64,000 nt of DNA from JALYXV01 sp963791545 (lineage in GTDB: Bacteria; Actinomycetota; Acidimicrobiia; Acidimicrobiales; Palsa-688). The position numbers and the translations under genes are program-made. Positions 51,980 through 61,190 of the stretch are shown here, one piece after another; within the stretch, counting starts at the first letter, position 1, and every line of letters begins with the position of its first letter. The notes under the pieces are model-generated. The model did not search any database and had not been told where the DNA came from. It was given only the letters and a program-made list of their open reading frames with translations. Location of the stretch: positions 153,124 to 217,123 of the forward strand of contig CAWBSR010000009.1 in assembly GCA_963791545.1 (NCBI GenBank), in the 5' to 3' direction.

Positions 51980-52273
51980 TCAGCTTGCCTCATCAAGATG
52001 GCGCTCGAGCGCCTCGCGGATGAAGAGGGACAACGATTTTCCTTGTCGCTTTGCCTCCTGTTGAACCCGAGACTTGAGATCGTTCGGCACGCGCGCCTTG
52101 ATCTCTGGAGAGACCCCACCGGGTCCGGTGAGGGAGGGGCGGCCCCGACCGAGCTGACGGTGTGCGTCCGTCACGGCGTGGTCGATGTAGTCCTCGTCGA
52201 TCAGATTGCCCTTGGAGTCGTAAATCTTCTCGTCCGGCTTCACGTCCGGCCCCACCTTGTACTTCCGAGCCAT
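51980..52273 (-). CDS. CopG/BrnA-like antitoxin
   Basis: A 97-residue protein. The C-terminal half is a CopG-type DNA-binding motif (KARVPNDLKSRVQQEAKRQG, then KSLSLFIREALERHL). The N-terminal half contains IYDSKGNLIDEDYIDHAVTD. ATG 52273 has AGAGGTG about 7 nt upstream; an in-frame GTG at 52282 overlaps the toxin stop. It forms a toxin-first module with the gene at 52279-52518, which is unusual but seen in BrnT/BrnA and HigBA types. Confidence 0.8.
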   Translation of the reverse strand: MARKYKVGPDVKPDEKIYDSKGNLIDEDYIDHAVTDAHRQLGRGRPSLTGPGGVSPEIKARVPNDLKSRVQQEAKRQGKSLSLFIREALERHLDEAS

Positions 52274-52278
52274 TGCAG

Positions 52279-52518
52279 TCACCTCTTGAACGTCGTCGGC
52301 ATCACGTGGATTACAAACAGGAAGCCCGGAAGCTGTACGGCGATGATCTCTAATTCGACACCTCGGTCGTCAACTCCGACGAACACCAGACGGTCATCGA
52401 GGTCATCGGAGGGAGCTGCGACGACCACGGGATCGCCAGCATTCTCCAAGGCAGCCACGGCGTGCGCCTTGGCGATCCGGTGCTTGCGAGCCGACTGAGC
52501 GAACCGAACCTCCTGCAC
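52279..52518 (-). CDS. putative toxin of a toxin-antitoxin pair
   Basis: A 79-residue protein with QSARKHRIAKAHAVAALENAG, then VFVGVDDRGVELEIIAVQLPG and VIHVMPTTF at its end. This order resembles small RelE/BrnT-like toxins with a terminal HVMPT motif. Its stop overlaps the antitoxin start region. The catalytic residues are not assigned; a His in the last strand is conserved in character. Confidence 0.7.
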   Translation of the reverse strand: MQEVRFAQSARKHRIAKAHAVAALENAGDPVVVAAPSDDLDDRLVFVGVDDRGVELEIIAVQLPGFLFVIHVMPTTFKR

Positions 52519-52742
52519 GGCCTATTATGCGCCACAGAATACCCCAGATCAATAGAGTGGTGCAGAAAATCTCGACGGCTGACTGACCGGCCCCCGACAC
52601 CCTGTCCGGGCGTAGTGGGATGGTCCGACGCCTGTAGGTCGGGCGCGATGCTGCGCTCCCCAAAGGTCGACGCTGCTGGCAGGTTGACGCCGCCGCCGGA
52701 CCGTAGGCTATCCGCGGTGTCGTCCTGAGATATCCTGGCCTG

Positions 52743-52949
52743 GTGACGAAGAGACTCATAGAAGTGGATGACGACAAGTTGGAGGCAGTGCGCTCGCTTC
52801 TCGGGACGCGGACCCTCAAGGCAACCGTCGACGATGCCTTCAACGAGGTTCTCGCCCTCGCGAAGCGGCGCCGGGCGTTGCTGGCCGAGCACGGGGTCGA
52901 GCCCGACACGTTGGCCGATCCGGCAGCCCGGCGGGACGCGTGGGGCTGA
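52743..52949 (+). CDS. vapB: VapB-type antitoxin
   Basis: A 68-residue antitoxin: KRLIEVDDDKLEAVRSLLGT, then TLKATVDDAFNEVLALAKRR, typical of VapB proteins in mycobacteria-like genomes. The C-terminal DTLADPAARRDAWG would thread into VapC. GTG 52743; the gene overlaps vapC by 10 bp. Confidence 0.87.
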   Translation: MTKRLIEVDDDKLEAVRSLLGTRTLKATVDDAFNEVLALAKRRRALLAEHGVEPDTLADPAARRDAWG

Positions 52950-53362
52950 GGCCCTACTACCTCGGCGACACGTCGGCGTTGGCCCGCCTCGGCCAGACCT
53001 TGGTGGCCGACCGGCTCGTGCCGCTGCTGGAGAGCGGGTTGGTGGCCCGTTGCACCCCGACAGATCTCGAAGCGGGGTTCTCATCGACGAGCCCGGCGGC
53101 ACACCGGGCGATGCGACAGCAACGCTCGGCGTGGCCGTTCGTGCACATGACCCAGCAGACCCTGGACCGCTCGATGGCCGTTCAGGATGCGCTTGCCGAG
53201 CGAAGCCAGCAGCGCGGAGCGAAGATCGCCGACCTGTTGATAGCAGCGGCAGCGGAGGCCGCTGGGCTCGTCGTGCTCCATTACGACCACGACTTCGACC
53301 TCATCGCTGAGATCACCGGCCAACCGACCGAATGGATCCTGCCCGCGGGCACCGTCTCCTGA
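52940..53362 (+). CDS. vapC: VapC-type PIN-domain ribonuclease toxin
   Basis: A 140-residue PIN nuclease. Acidic active-site residues lie in YLGDTSALARL (Asp10), in the TDLEAGF segment (Asp/Glu), in KIADLLIAAAAEAAG and in HYDHDFDLIAEIT. The C-terminal TEWILPAG is typical of the VapC subfamily paired with this VapB. GTG 52940 is chosen from the overlap. The pair is complete and probably functional. Confidence 0.9.
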   Translation: MGLRPYYLGDTSALARLGQTLVADRLVPLLESGLVARCTPTDLEAGFSSTSPAAHRAMRQQRSAWPFVHMTQQTLDRSMAVQDALAERSQQRGAKIADLLIAAAAEAAGLVVLHYDHDFDLIAEITGQPTEWILPAGTVS

Positions 53363-53451
53363 GCGATAAGCGCCGCACGTAGCCGGCAGTAGAGGACGCG
53401 GCGGCCGCCAAATCGGCTGACGTCAGCGGACGCGCTGGCCGCCCCACGAGG

Positions 53452-53781
53452 TCACTTTTCCAGGTCAGCAAGTAGCTTGCCGCGCTGTTCCTCCAGCGCA
53501 GCGACCTCAGCGCGGAGTTTCTTCAAATCGCGGTCCACTCGCGCCAACTCAGCCCTGGCCCGCCGCTGCCGATGGTCCCGATCGGTGTAGGTGCTGTCCA
53601 TGAGCGCCTCAACCTCGCGCCGCAGGAGCCTGAGCCAGGGATTGCCATGGATGACGCCCACTCGGTACTGAAGCTGACCGGCGTCGATCGCCGCCACGAT
53701 CTCGCCCTGGGTCAGCCCGAACTCCTTCCGGGCTGTCTTGTCGCTGAGCGTCGCGCCCTTCAGGCTCCACTCTTCTTGCAC
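53452..53781 (-). CDS. conserved hypothetical protein with HTH-like head and coiled-coil tail
   Basis: A 109-residue protein starting VQEEWSLKGATLSDKTARKE, with FGLTQGEIVAAIDAGQLQYR as a probable DNA-binding helix-turn-helix and NPWLRLLRREVEALM next. Residues 65-108 form a charged coiled coil (LARVDRDLKKLRAEVAALEE). The family is widespread in bacteria without known function. GTG 53781 matches the usual N-terminus; the frame opens at TTG 53823. Confidence 0.7.
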   Translation of the reverse strand: MQEEWSLKGATLSDKTARKEFGLTQGEIVAAIDAGQLQYRVGVIHGNPWLRLLRREVEALMDSTYTDRDHRQRRARAELARVDRDLKKLRAEVAALEEQRGKLLADLEK

Positions 53782-53996
53782 CAGGCGCTTCCTTCGATCA
53801 GGGGTGTGTACACCGAGCGGCAAAGCGTAACGCCATCAGGCACCAGTTCGACTCGAACCAGGGTCCGGCACCCGGCGGTCGGTGGCAGTAGGGCGACCGT
53901 CGCTGGCGGCGCGTTCGGGGACACGTTCAGGCTGGCCGGCGCATTGGACGCCGATGTACCAGATCAGCTGGTCCGAGCCATGTAGCGTCGCCTCCG

Positions 53997-54959
53997 ATGT
54001 TCGTGTCCGACCTGCGCCACTTCCTCGATATGCCCGACGATGCGCCCGGCCCGGCGCGGAAGATGGCCGAACACCTGGGATTCGTGATCCAAGCTGCCAC
54101 CGCGGGCGAAGCAGGCGCGTCCTGGGTCACTGCTATGACCTGCCGACGTCGACCCGGCAATCGGCCATGTAAAGGACACATCGCCGTGTTCCGTGCCGAT
54201 CTTCCGGCGCCGATTCGGTGGCAATGCAACAGCTGCCGCGACGAGGGCGTCATCAGCGGATGGGAGGACTCGCCGTTCGATCTCAGAGCGCCTCGCTCCC
54301 ACCCAGACATCGGGCCCAAGCACGAGACACTTCTGCCGGACGAGGTGGCCGCCGCCCTGCGCGATCTCCGGTTCCTCGACACCGACTGCGAACGCCTCGT
54401 GTTTCGGATGCGCAGTTCGACAGAGGGCGTCGTACTGGTCGCAAGCGCCGACCAGCTCGATGAGCTTGTCGGCTTCGTCGCCGCGGAAGCGAACCACGAG
54501 GTCAATCGTGGACGCCGGAAACGCCTCGATGAGGCGTTCGCGGTGCTGAACGACGCTCTCACGCACATGGATTCCCGAGGCACCTCCGCGATCGTTGAAG
54601 ACCCCGGCCGAGTAAAGGGGGCCGGGCGAGACACCCGGCGGCTGACCGGGCGATGGAGGATCGTTGAGATGGACCTGTGGGACCGTGACGCCCTCGACTT
54701 GGTGGCTCCCGCCTTCATCGAGTTCAGAGCTGACCGCACGGGCAGCTTCGGTTTCATTGCTGTCACCGGCTGGATGGACTGCCGTAATGCAGGAAGCGGG
54801 AGTCCCAATATCGACTTCAGCTGGGAAGGAACCGACGAGGGAGATCAGGTCAGCGGTCGAGGATGGGCTGCACTCCAAGACGATGGATCCCTGCACGGTC
54901 GCATCTACTTCCACCTCGGTGACGACTCGGGCTTCCGTGCCGAGCGACACAGAAAATGA
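53997..54959 (+). CDS. hypothetical protein with zinc-ribbon-like and beta-rich C-terminal domain
   Basis: A 320-residue soluble protein. Residues 45-85 include a four-cysteine pattern (TCRRRPGNRPCKG, then WQCNSCRDEGVISGWEDS), likely a zinc ribbon. A helical middle follows (about 115-195). The last 110 residues form a second domain: LTGRWRIVEMDLWDRDALDL, FRADRTGSFGFIAV, SGRGWAAL and YFHLGDDSGFRAER, a motif set I have seen as a stand-alone domain of unknown function. It is flanked by toxin-antitoxin genes. No function is proposed. Confidence 0.65.
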   Translation: MFVSDLRHFLDMPDDAPGPARKMAEHLGFVIQAATAGEAGASWVTAMTCRRRPGNRPCKGHIAVFRADLPAPIRWQCNSCRDEGVISGWEDSPFDLRAPRSHPDIGPKHETLLPDEVAAALRDLRFLDTDCERLVFRMRSSTEGVVLVASADQLDELVGFVAAEANHEVNRGRRKRLDEAFAVLNDALTHMDSRGTSAIVEDPGRVKGAGRDTRRLTGRWRIVEMDLWDRDALDLVAPAFIEFRADRTGSFGFIAVTGWMDCRNAGSGSPNIDFSWEGTDEGDQVSGRGWAALQDDGSLHGRIYFHLGDDSGFRAERHRK

Positions 54960-55487
54960 ACGTCGCCGCTAAACAGGCTCCGTATTTCCCGTGGTCGCCG
55001 CCTCGCCAGGATCCGCCAACTTCCACGAGCACCGGGCGGAGCTGTAACCCGGGAAGTACTGCTGCGCCCCGCGTCCGATAATACCGTCGTCCGCTCCCTT
55101 GGACTGGGTCTGGGCGCAACCTGGCGGCTTTCGTCCCAGCCATAGCGGCCATGGCGGTAAGTAGGTCGCCGCCGTTGGTTGGCCACCCCGAGCGTCCCTC
55201 CAATTGCTGTCCACGGGCAAGAACGGGCCCCGTTACTGCGACCCAAGCGGTGGGCGCCGCGAGGACCGTACTGCCGAGCATCATCGGCCCTGAACGACAA
55301 GCCGCGCAACGACGACGACGTGGCGCGCCTCGTGCGCCCGACGAAGCGTGACCAACCCAGGGAAGATCGATGATGACTGTTGGCAAGGGCCTTGATACGG
55401 AACCGATCGATCCGGTCCCTGCTTCCATGATCGGCGACAGCATCCCGCCAACAGGAAGGTCGTACTTGCAAACGATTCGGGTGCGCC
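54960..55487. other. about 530 bp without a recognisable gene
   Basis: Open frames on the minus strand across this stretch are Arg/Gly/Ser-rich with no domain. It is probably non-coding island DNA or eroded sequence. Confidence 0.45.
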
Positions 55488-55501
55488 GTACATTGTTGTA
55501 C
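55488..55501. promoter_or_regulatory. palindromic operator abutting the DUF1778 antitoxin start
   Basis: GTACA-TTGT-TGTAC is an inverted repeat ending at the base before ATG 55502. Ribbon-helix-helix antitoxins of GNAT-toxin modules repress their own promoters, so this is the likely operator; the message is probably leaderless. Confidence 0.6.
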
Positions 55502-55777
55502 ATGGCCAAGACCGAACGGCTTGAAGCGCGGGCAGCCCCTACCGACGTGAGGCGCATCGAGGCGGCCGCTCGAGCGACCTCCCTGTCAGTCAGTGCCTTC
55601 GTCGTTGCCGCAGCAAGGGCTGAGGCCGACCGTGTGTTGTCGGAACAGGAGGAGACCGTTGTACCGAACGACTACTTCGGACGTTTGCTCATCGAGTTGG
55701 ATGAGCCGCCACGGGAGATCCCCGCGCTTGCGGCCGCCGTCGAACGGGCCAAGGCCTATCCGGTGATCTCCCGGTAG
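55502..55777 (+). CDS. DUF1778 (TacA/AtaR-type) antitoxin
   Basis: A 91-residue antitoxin. The ribbon-helix-helix covers MAKTERLEARAAPTDVRRIE, then AARATSLSVSAFVVAAARAE. The tail, VLSEQEETVVPNDYFGRLLI, is the part that normally binds the acetyltransferase. ATG 55502 directly follows a palindromic operator. The stop TAG shares its G with the GTG of the toxin. Confidence 0.9.
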   Translation: MAKTERLEARAAPTDVRRIEAAARATSLSVSAFVVAAARAEADRVLSEQEETVVPNDYFGRLLIELDEPPREIPALAAAVERAKAYPVISR

Positions 55778-56280
55778 TGCTCTTCAGGGAACGACTCTCC
55801 GAACGACATGACCTCAATCGCTTCGTCAGCGGCAACGACCTTCTTGACAAATGGCTCCGCCAGCACGCCCAACGCGCCCAACTCATGGGCACGGCTCGTA
55901 CCTATGTCCTCGTCGACGACGCAGACGAGTTGGTCGCCTACTACAGCCTCATACCTCACATCGTTCGACGGGAAGACATGCCGACGAAGGTTGGGCATGG
56001 CTCACCCGACGCCATTCCTGCGATATTGATCGCCCGACTGGCGGTAGCCCAGAGATGTCACGGCCGGGGAATCGGTTCAACCACCCTTATTGACGCGCTC
56101 GGCACAGCAATAAGCGGCATCAGCACCATCGGGGGGCGTCTCATCGTGGTCGATGCAATCGACGAATCGGCTGAGGGGTTTTACCTTCATCACGGTTTCA
56201 CGTCGACCGGTCAGGCAGGACGCCTCGTCGTCAAGGCCAGCGACGTCGCCCGCACCTTTGGCTACCAGACACCGCTCTGA
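55777..56280 (+). CDS. GNAT toxin (TacT/AtaT-type acetyltransferase)
   Basis: A 167-residue acetyltransferase toxin that in characterised relatives acetylates aminoacyl-tRNA and halts translation. Typical start: LSERHDLNRFVSGNDLLDKW, then AYYSLIPHIV. The acetyl-CoA loop is LARLAVAQRCHGRGIGSTTL (quoted to 20 residues) near residue 98, and GFYLHHGFTSTG contains the usual tyrosine. GTG 55777 is coupled to the antitoxin. The module looks intact. Confidence 0.9.
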   Translation: MLFRERLSERHDLNRFVSGNDLLDKWLRQHAQRAQLMGTARTYVLVDDADELVAYYSLIPHIVRREDMPTKVGHGSPDAIPAILIARLAVAQRCHGRGIGSTTLIDALGTAISGISTIGGRLIVVDAIDESAEGFYLHHGFTSTGQAGRLVVKASDVARTFGYQTPL

Positions 56281-56641
56281 CGGTCGATTCCCCCGGAGCG
56301 GGTTGCCGTGTCCGATGCGGGACTCCAGAATGTGAAAGGTCTGCCAGGCTCCGTAGCGTCCATCTCGCGATTGACCTCACAAAGTTCTTCAGCAATTTCG
56401 TTGAGTCGACGCGGTGGAGACATCGCCCGACGACATCGCCGAGCGCTTGCGGTTCTCAGTCGGGCCGAATTCGTCGTCGTCGGGTCGGGCTGCTACGGGA
56501 CGTCGGGCAATTCAGGCGGGCAGCCGCGACTGGAGAGTGCCCGAATCCGCCTGTTATAAACTTGAGCTGTGTCGGTGTCTAATGTATGAGGGCTCACATT
56601 TCGGTGCCAACTGCGAGGCACTTCGATTTGTACGGGTCGAT
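56281..56641. other. intergenic, no gene seen
   Basis: About 360 bp between the GNAT toxin and the converging helicase gene. It is noticeably lower in GC than the rest of the window near 56550-56640. No gene or strong hairpin was recognised. Confidence 0.45.
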
Positions 56642-59600
56642 CTAACCGGCCGCGAGCACGGCAGCGGTCTCGACGAACAAGTCCTCCGGTGTCGGCATGC
56701 GAAGCCGCCAGGTGATGCCCATGGGCCGCTCACCTTGATGGCTGACGTAATCGACCAAACCCAGGTTCCAGTAGGGGGCTGCCATGCCAGTCGCGGACCT
56801 ACGCTCATTACGAACGAACAAGACGATCGAGATGCCGTGCTCGCGCTGATGGACGTAACGCTGCCCGGCTGCTGACTGCTCCGATGTGAAGCTCTGCGAT
56901 TCCCAGTGGAACAGATCCCGGCTAAGTGCGTAGTCCTGGTACCGAGTTGTCGGCGAATAGTGCTTCTCGGATTTCTGCAGCGTCACGAACAGCAGCTCGG
57001 TGTTGATCTCGGGCAGCCATTTCACACCTTCGCGCACCGACGCCGGATTTGTCACCCCGAAGGCGGCGAGGATCTCGTCGCGGTTGTAGCGAGTGTGCAC
57101 CGTGAGCGGAACGGGAAGGGCAACGCCCAGCGGCTGGGGTAGGTGGGCTGCCAGGTCTTGGTTGATCGCCAACACCTCGAGCAGCTCGGCCCGAGACGCC
57201 TCGTGGACCCACAGTCCGGCCAGGCGGTTGGTCAGTTCGCCGGCCGGCACCGCGGAGCCCCACAGGTCGAAGTCGAGCATGCGCAGCAGGCGGACTTCCC
57301 GCTCACCGAGAGCGGCGAGGTCAGGCGGCGCGGCGGCACAGAGCCAGGCGCGATAGGTGCTACAGCGTTCCGGATCGCCGATGTGAAGCATCCGACCGAT
57401 GGCCCGACTCAGCGCCACCTCGTCGGGTCCGTTGGGGAGTACAGCGAAGCCCGCGTCGCGGCGCAGGGCCGTCCATCCTCCTTGTGCCCGCCGGTAGAGG
57501 TCATGGCGGTCGGTTTCGGTTTCGATCAGCCAGGCGGCCAAGCTGATGTCACCGCACTCTTTGACCGAGGCGATCAGGCTCTTCCAGCTGAGTCGGAGTT
57601 GTATCCGTAGGTTGTTCAAGACGACTTCGGTCGCCTCCCTGTCAAGTTCGAGGTGGCAGCCGGGCGGGAGATAGGGCCAACCCTGCTCGGCGGCCGCCGC
57701 AAGACGACTTCTTGGCTGCCCGGTCAGGGCCGAGTACCGCAGATCGAATCGGAAACGCCGGTGCTGGTTCCCGATGAAGTCGAGCACAGTCAAACATGCC
57801 TTTCCGTCTGTTCGCCGCAGCCCTCGCCCCAGCTGCTGCAGGAAGACGGTGGCTGACTCCGTCGGGCGCAGAAACAGCACGGTGTCGATGGTCGGAACGT
57901 CCACGCCCTCGTTGAACAGGTCAACGGTGAACACGACATTGACCTTGCCGTCCCGAAGGTCCCGAAGGGCGGCGGCTCTGGCGTCGGACGCGGTTTCCCC
58001 AGTGATCGCGACTGCGCTGATTCCGGCATCGGCGAATCGGCGGGCCATCCACTCGGCATGCGCCACGCTGACGCAGAACCCGAGAGCCCGCATCCGCAAC
58101 GGGTCAGCCACGATCCGTTGGATGGCATGAAGGACCTTGACCAGCCGGGCGTCGTCGCCGGTATACAGCCGTTCCAGTGCAGCAGTGTCGTAGCCACCTC
58201 GTCGCCAGGCAATGGCCGACAAGTCGACGTCGTCGTGAACGCCGAAGTATTGGAATGGACTCAGCAGGCCCCGCTCGAGCGCCTCCCACAGGCGCAGCTC
58301 GGCGGCGATGCGATTACCGAACCAGCGGGCCACGTTGATGCCGTCACTGCGCTCAGGAGTAGCAGTCAGTCCCAGCAGGACCTTCGGTTGGAGGTGCTCC
58401 AGCAACGTCGAGTAGGTGCGCGCCTCGGCGTGGTGGAACTCGTCCACGATCACCACGTCAAAATGATCCGGGGCAATCGTGGTTGGCCCGAGTGCGGTCA
58501 GCGACTGGATGGATGCGAACACCTGGTTCCATTGCTCCGGCCGGGTGCCGTCAACAAAGATCTCACCGAAACTCCCGTCTCCCAGCGCGTGACGAAACAT
58601 CGACCGGGACTGGAGCAGGATCTCCTTGCGATGGGCCACGAACAGCAAGCGCTCCATGCCGACGGCTCGGAGTCGCTTGTAGTCGAGAGCCGCGATCACC
58701 GTCTTCCCGGTTCCGGTGGCCGCAACGACCAGGTTCCGCCACCGGTTGTGCAGCCGTCGCTCCACTTCGAGGGCGTAAAGGATCTCGGACTGGTGGGGAC
58801 GGGGTTCAAGTTCGATCCCGACGAACTCGACCCCATCACCATAGGCCGTGGCATCCTTTGCGCCACCAGTTCGCTGGGCGACGAGAGCTTTGTCCAACGT
58901 CTCGCCGTCGATGTCAGGCCGGTAAGGCTGAGCCTCGCCGCCGTCCCAGTACGCCTCGAACGTGGCCCGAAAAGCGGTGAGTACCGCAGGGTTCTCGATT
59001 TCCGACAGGCGGACGTTCCATTCGAGACCGTCGACCATGGCCGCGCCCGACAGGTTCGACGACCCGACATACGCGGTCGAGAAGCCGGAATCGCGCTGAA
59101 GTAACCAGGCCTTGGCGTGCAGGCGAGTGGCTTCGACGTCGTAAAGGACCCTCATTTCGGCACCGGCTCCGACGAGTGCGTCGACGGCTCGCCGTTCGGT
59201 CGCACCGAGATAGGTGGTAGTCAGGATGCGCACCTGGCCGCCCCGTGCGATGACCTGGCGTAGCGGCTCGAGCACAATACGAACGCCGGTCCACCGGATG
59301 AAAGCGCACACCAGGTCGACTCGATCGGCCGACTCGAGCTCCTGGCGAATAGCGTCGCCCACGCCCGGCTCGCCCCGGTTGTTGACGAGCAGGGCACTGC
59401 TGGACAGCGGCATCGGCGGCCGGGGCGTATCCGCCGATTTGCTTGTGGGTCGGGAAAAGGGGTCCCGACGGCTGATCGAGCGCAGGATCCGTGAACGGTC
59501 GTCGATGCGCTCGCCGTGAAGCGGTGTCGCCGCTTCGGCGATCAATGACAGCAGGGCGTTGGCCAACTCGACCTGTCGGCCCGGGCGGTCGGCCTCGGGC

Positions 59601-59794
59601 ACGCTGCGAAGCAACCGGAGCACGACGCGAGCGATGTGGCCGGCGAGCAGAACGTCTCCGTCAGCGGTGTCGAGGTCTTCCAACCCGATCAAGTCGGCTG
59701 GTATGGAACTCAGCAAACTGGACAGCCGATCGGTGAGGACGGACTCGTACAAGCCGGGCGGCAGTTCGGGTGGCTCCGGCACGGAAGGGCTCAC
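56642..59794 (-). CDS. PLD-nuclease/DEAD-helicase/DUF3427-type protein
   Basis: A 1050-residue helicase. Residues 140-270 are a phospholipase-D-like (HKD) nuclease domain with LHAKAWLL at 225-232 and YVGSSNLSG at 242-250. The SF2 helicase follows: RPHQSEIL, Walker A AATGTGKT, DEFHHAEA, LTATPERSDG, and the motif VI region QLGRGLRRTDGK. The last 400 residues correspond to the DUF3427-type extension. Such proteins occur in phage-defence islands. GTG 59794 overlaps the ATPase stop (GTGA), so the two form one system. The frame continues upstream to 60082 but only antisense-like. Confidence 0.88.
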   Translation of the reverse strand: MSPSVPEPPELPPGLYESVLTDRLSSLLSSIPADLIGLEDLDTADGDVLLAGHIARVVLRLLRSVPEADRPGRQVELANALLSLIAEAATPLHGERIDDRSRILRSISRRDPFSRPTSKSADTPRPPMPLSSSALLVNNRGEPGVGDAIRQELESADRVDLVCAFIRWTGVRIVLEPLRQVIARGGQVRILTTTYLGATERRAVDALVGAGAEMRVLYDVEATRLHAKAWLLQRDSGFSTAYVGSSNLSGAAMVDGLEWNVRLSEIENPAVLTAFRATFEAYWDGGEAQPYRPDIDGETLDKALVAQRTGGAKDATAYGDGVEFVGIELEPRPHQSEILYALEVERRLHNRWRNLVVAATGTGKTVIAALDYKRLRAVGMERLLFVAHRKEILLQSRSMFRHALGDGSFGEIFVDGTRPEQWNQVFASIQSLTALGPTTIAPDHFDVVIVDEFHHAEARTYSTLLEHLQPKVLLGLTATPERSDGINVARWFGNRIAAELRLWEALERGLLSPFQYFGVHDDVDLSAIAWRRGGYDTAALERLYTGDDARLVKVLHAIQRIVADPLRMRALGFCVSVAHAEWMARRFADAGISAVAITGETASDARAAALRDLRDGKVNVVFTVDLFNEGVDVPTIDTVLFLRPTESATVFLQQLGRGLRRTDGKACLTVLDFIGNQHRRFRFDLRYSALTGQPRSRLAAAAEQGWPYLPPGCHLELDREATEVVLNNLRIQLRLSWKSLIASVKECGDISLAAWLIETETDRHDLYRRAQGGWTALRRDAGFAVLPNGPDEVALSRAIGRMLHIGDPERCSTYRAWLCAAAPPDLAALGEREVRLLRMLDFDLWGSAVPAGELTNRLAGLWVHEASRAELLEVLAINQDLAAHLPQPLGVALPVPLTVHTRYNRDEILAAFGVTNPASVREGVKWLPEINTELLFVTLQKSEKHYSPTTRYQDYALSRDLFHWESQSFTSEQSAAGQRYVHQREHGISIVLFVRNERRSATGMAAPYWNLGLVDYVSHQGERPMGITWRLRMPTPEDLFVETAAVLAAG

Positions 59795-60570
59795 GCCGTG
59801 GCGGCCAGGCCGGCGAGCACTGCGTCGGTGTCGGACAACCATCGGGACAGCTCGTCGTGCGATGGGGTCAGGTCGTAGGCCCGGACATGGCAGGCACCCG
59901 AGAGCAACACCCAGGTAATTGCGGCCAGTTCGGAGATGCCCTCGTCGGTGTACGAGGAGAGGCAGAGCAGCTGCGTTTGACGGGCGGCCGCTTCGGCGCC
60001 CGGTGCGGCCCGGGCCCAGAAGTCGTCGATTGCCGCCTCGAGTGCTTGGCGGGCGAGGGCAGCTACCGCCACCGGCCGCCACCCCGTGGAGACTACTGGG
60101 TGGTCGAGCAGTTTGCGGGCCGCGCCCAGCAGTTGCGGCGGTGTCATGTCAGCGGTGCGCAGCTTGTTGACCAGGGCCCGGGTGTCGCTGACGAGGAGCT
60201 TGGGATCGCCGACGTGCGCGCCGTGCGCGCCTTTGTTGCACGCCTGGTAGGTCTGGGCCATTTGCCACCCCCATTCGTTGAGTTTCGGGAGCACGGCACC
60301 ACCCTCGTCGATGGCGTCGAACATGGCCAGGGCGAACGATTTGTTGAGCTTGTTGGCCGCCGCGATCACCTTTTCCACCTCTTCGTGGCGGTCACCTCGA
60401 CTGAGTCGTCGCCGTCGGACGATCTCGACGCAGGTCGCCTCCAACGCCTGACGGCACAGTGTCGGCACCACCCGGGCCTTGACCGGGTCGGGCAGCTCCT
60501 TGTCCCCGGCCACCTGCCGGGCGTCGCCCAGGTGGCGGTCGACGGGGTCGAGCACCTTGGTGATCGCCAC
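59791..60570 (-). CDS. C-terminal part of SMC-like ATPase (frameshifted off)
   Basis: About 260 residues that continue the ATPase in a third frame after a one-base loss near 60595-60605 (GIPP to ATIVEVDRGPGSQV). The segment includes LCRQALEATCVEIVRRRRLS, CNKGAHGAHVGDP and a helical end typical of the C-terminal lobe of RecF/SMC-like defence ATPases. It may not be translated alone, since the ATG at 60570 has no clear ribosome site. Its stop overlaps the helicase start by 4 bp. Confidence 0.7.
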   Translation of the reverse strand: MAITKVLDPVDRHLGDARQVAGDKELPDPVKARVVPTLCRQALEATCVEIVRRRRLSRGDRHEEVEKVIAAANKLNKSFALAMFDAIDEGGAVLPKLNEWGWQMAQTYQACNKGAHGAHVGDPKLLVSDTRALVNKLRTADMTPPQLLGAARKLLDHPVVSTGWRPVAVAALARQALEAAIDDFWARAAPGAEAAARQTQLLCLSSYTDEGISELAAITWVLLSGACHVRAYDLTPSHDELSRWLSDTDAVLAGLAATA

Positions 60571-61190
60571 CTGGGAGCCGGGGCCCCGGTCGACCTCAAC
60601 GATGGTGGCGGGATGCCGAGCCGGCGGACCGCCTCGGGAAGCCGGTCGTCGTGGGTGAGCACAATGACCTGGTGGCTGGCGGCGGTCTGCTCGAGCACCC
60701 GGCCCAGGCCTTCGACCTTGGCCGGGTCCATGGCCTGCACCGGGTCGTCGATGACGATGAAGCGGAACGGGCTCTCGGCCAGCGTGGCCCGGGGGAAGAA
60801 CAGCGCCAGCGCCAGGGCGTGCAGCTCACCTTGGCTCATGACGGCCAGGGCCGCGCCGTCGGAGCCGTCTACCGACACGTCGACCTTCACCCGTCGGCTG
60901 GTGGCCGACCCGGTGAGGCTGATCCCGCCGATGTCGACGCTGCTGGCCTGGCGCAGCATCTTCCACACCTGGGTGGCGCCCGCGGCCAGCGGCTCGAAAC
61001 GCTCAGCCCGGATAGCCTCACCGGTCTTCTTGAGCCATGCCTCGGCCGCCTTCAGGTCCTTCACCGTGGCGGCGCCGATCCGGTCGTCCCGGGCGTGGTC
61101 GAGCCAGCCGGTAGCGGCCTGGGCGATGGGCCGCCACGCGTCCTCCACGTCGGCCAGGCGTTGCTCGGCTTCGGCCTGGACGATGAGCAC
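60366..61190 (-). CDS. middle part of SMC-like ATPase (Walker B segment)
   Basis: The meaningful part runs from about 61250 (WATHLLGIEKWRDDV) to about 60600. It carries the ABC-type signature-like SQGELHALALALFFPRA, Walker B FIVIDDPVQAMDP, and the H-loop VIVLTHDDRLPEAV. After 60600 the frame becomes Arg/Pro-rich nonsense, because the coding frame shifts to the 59791-60570 segment. It shows the ATPase would be active if the frame were restored. Confidence 0.7.
   Translation of the reverse strand: MLIVQAEAEQRLADVEDAWRPIAQAATGWLDHARDDRIGAATVKDLKAAEAWLKKTGEAIRAERFEPLAAGATQVWKMLRQASSVDIGGISLTGSATSRRVKVDVSVDGSDGAALAVMSQGELHALALALFFPRATLAESPFRFIVIDDPVQAMDPAKVEGLGRVLEQTAASHQVIVLTHDDRLPEAVRRLGIPPPSLRSTGAPAPRWRSPRCSTPSTATWATPGRWPGTRSCPTRSRPGWCRHCAVRRWRRPASRSSDGDDSVEVTATKRWKR

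Noticed and set aside
54850..55557. 235-codon minus-strand frame
   Set aside because: Low-complexity Arg/Gly/Ser composition, overlap with two plausible plus-strand genes, no ribosome site.
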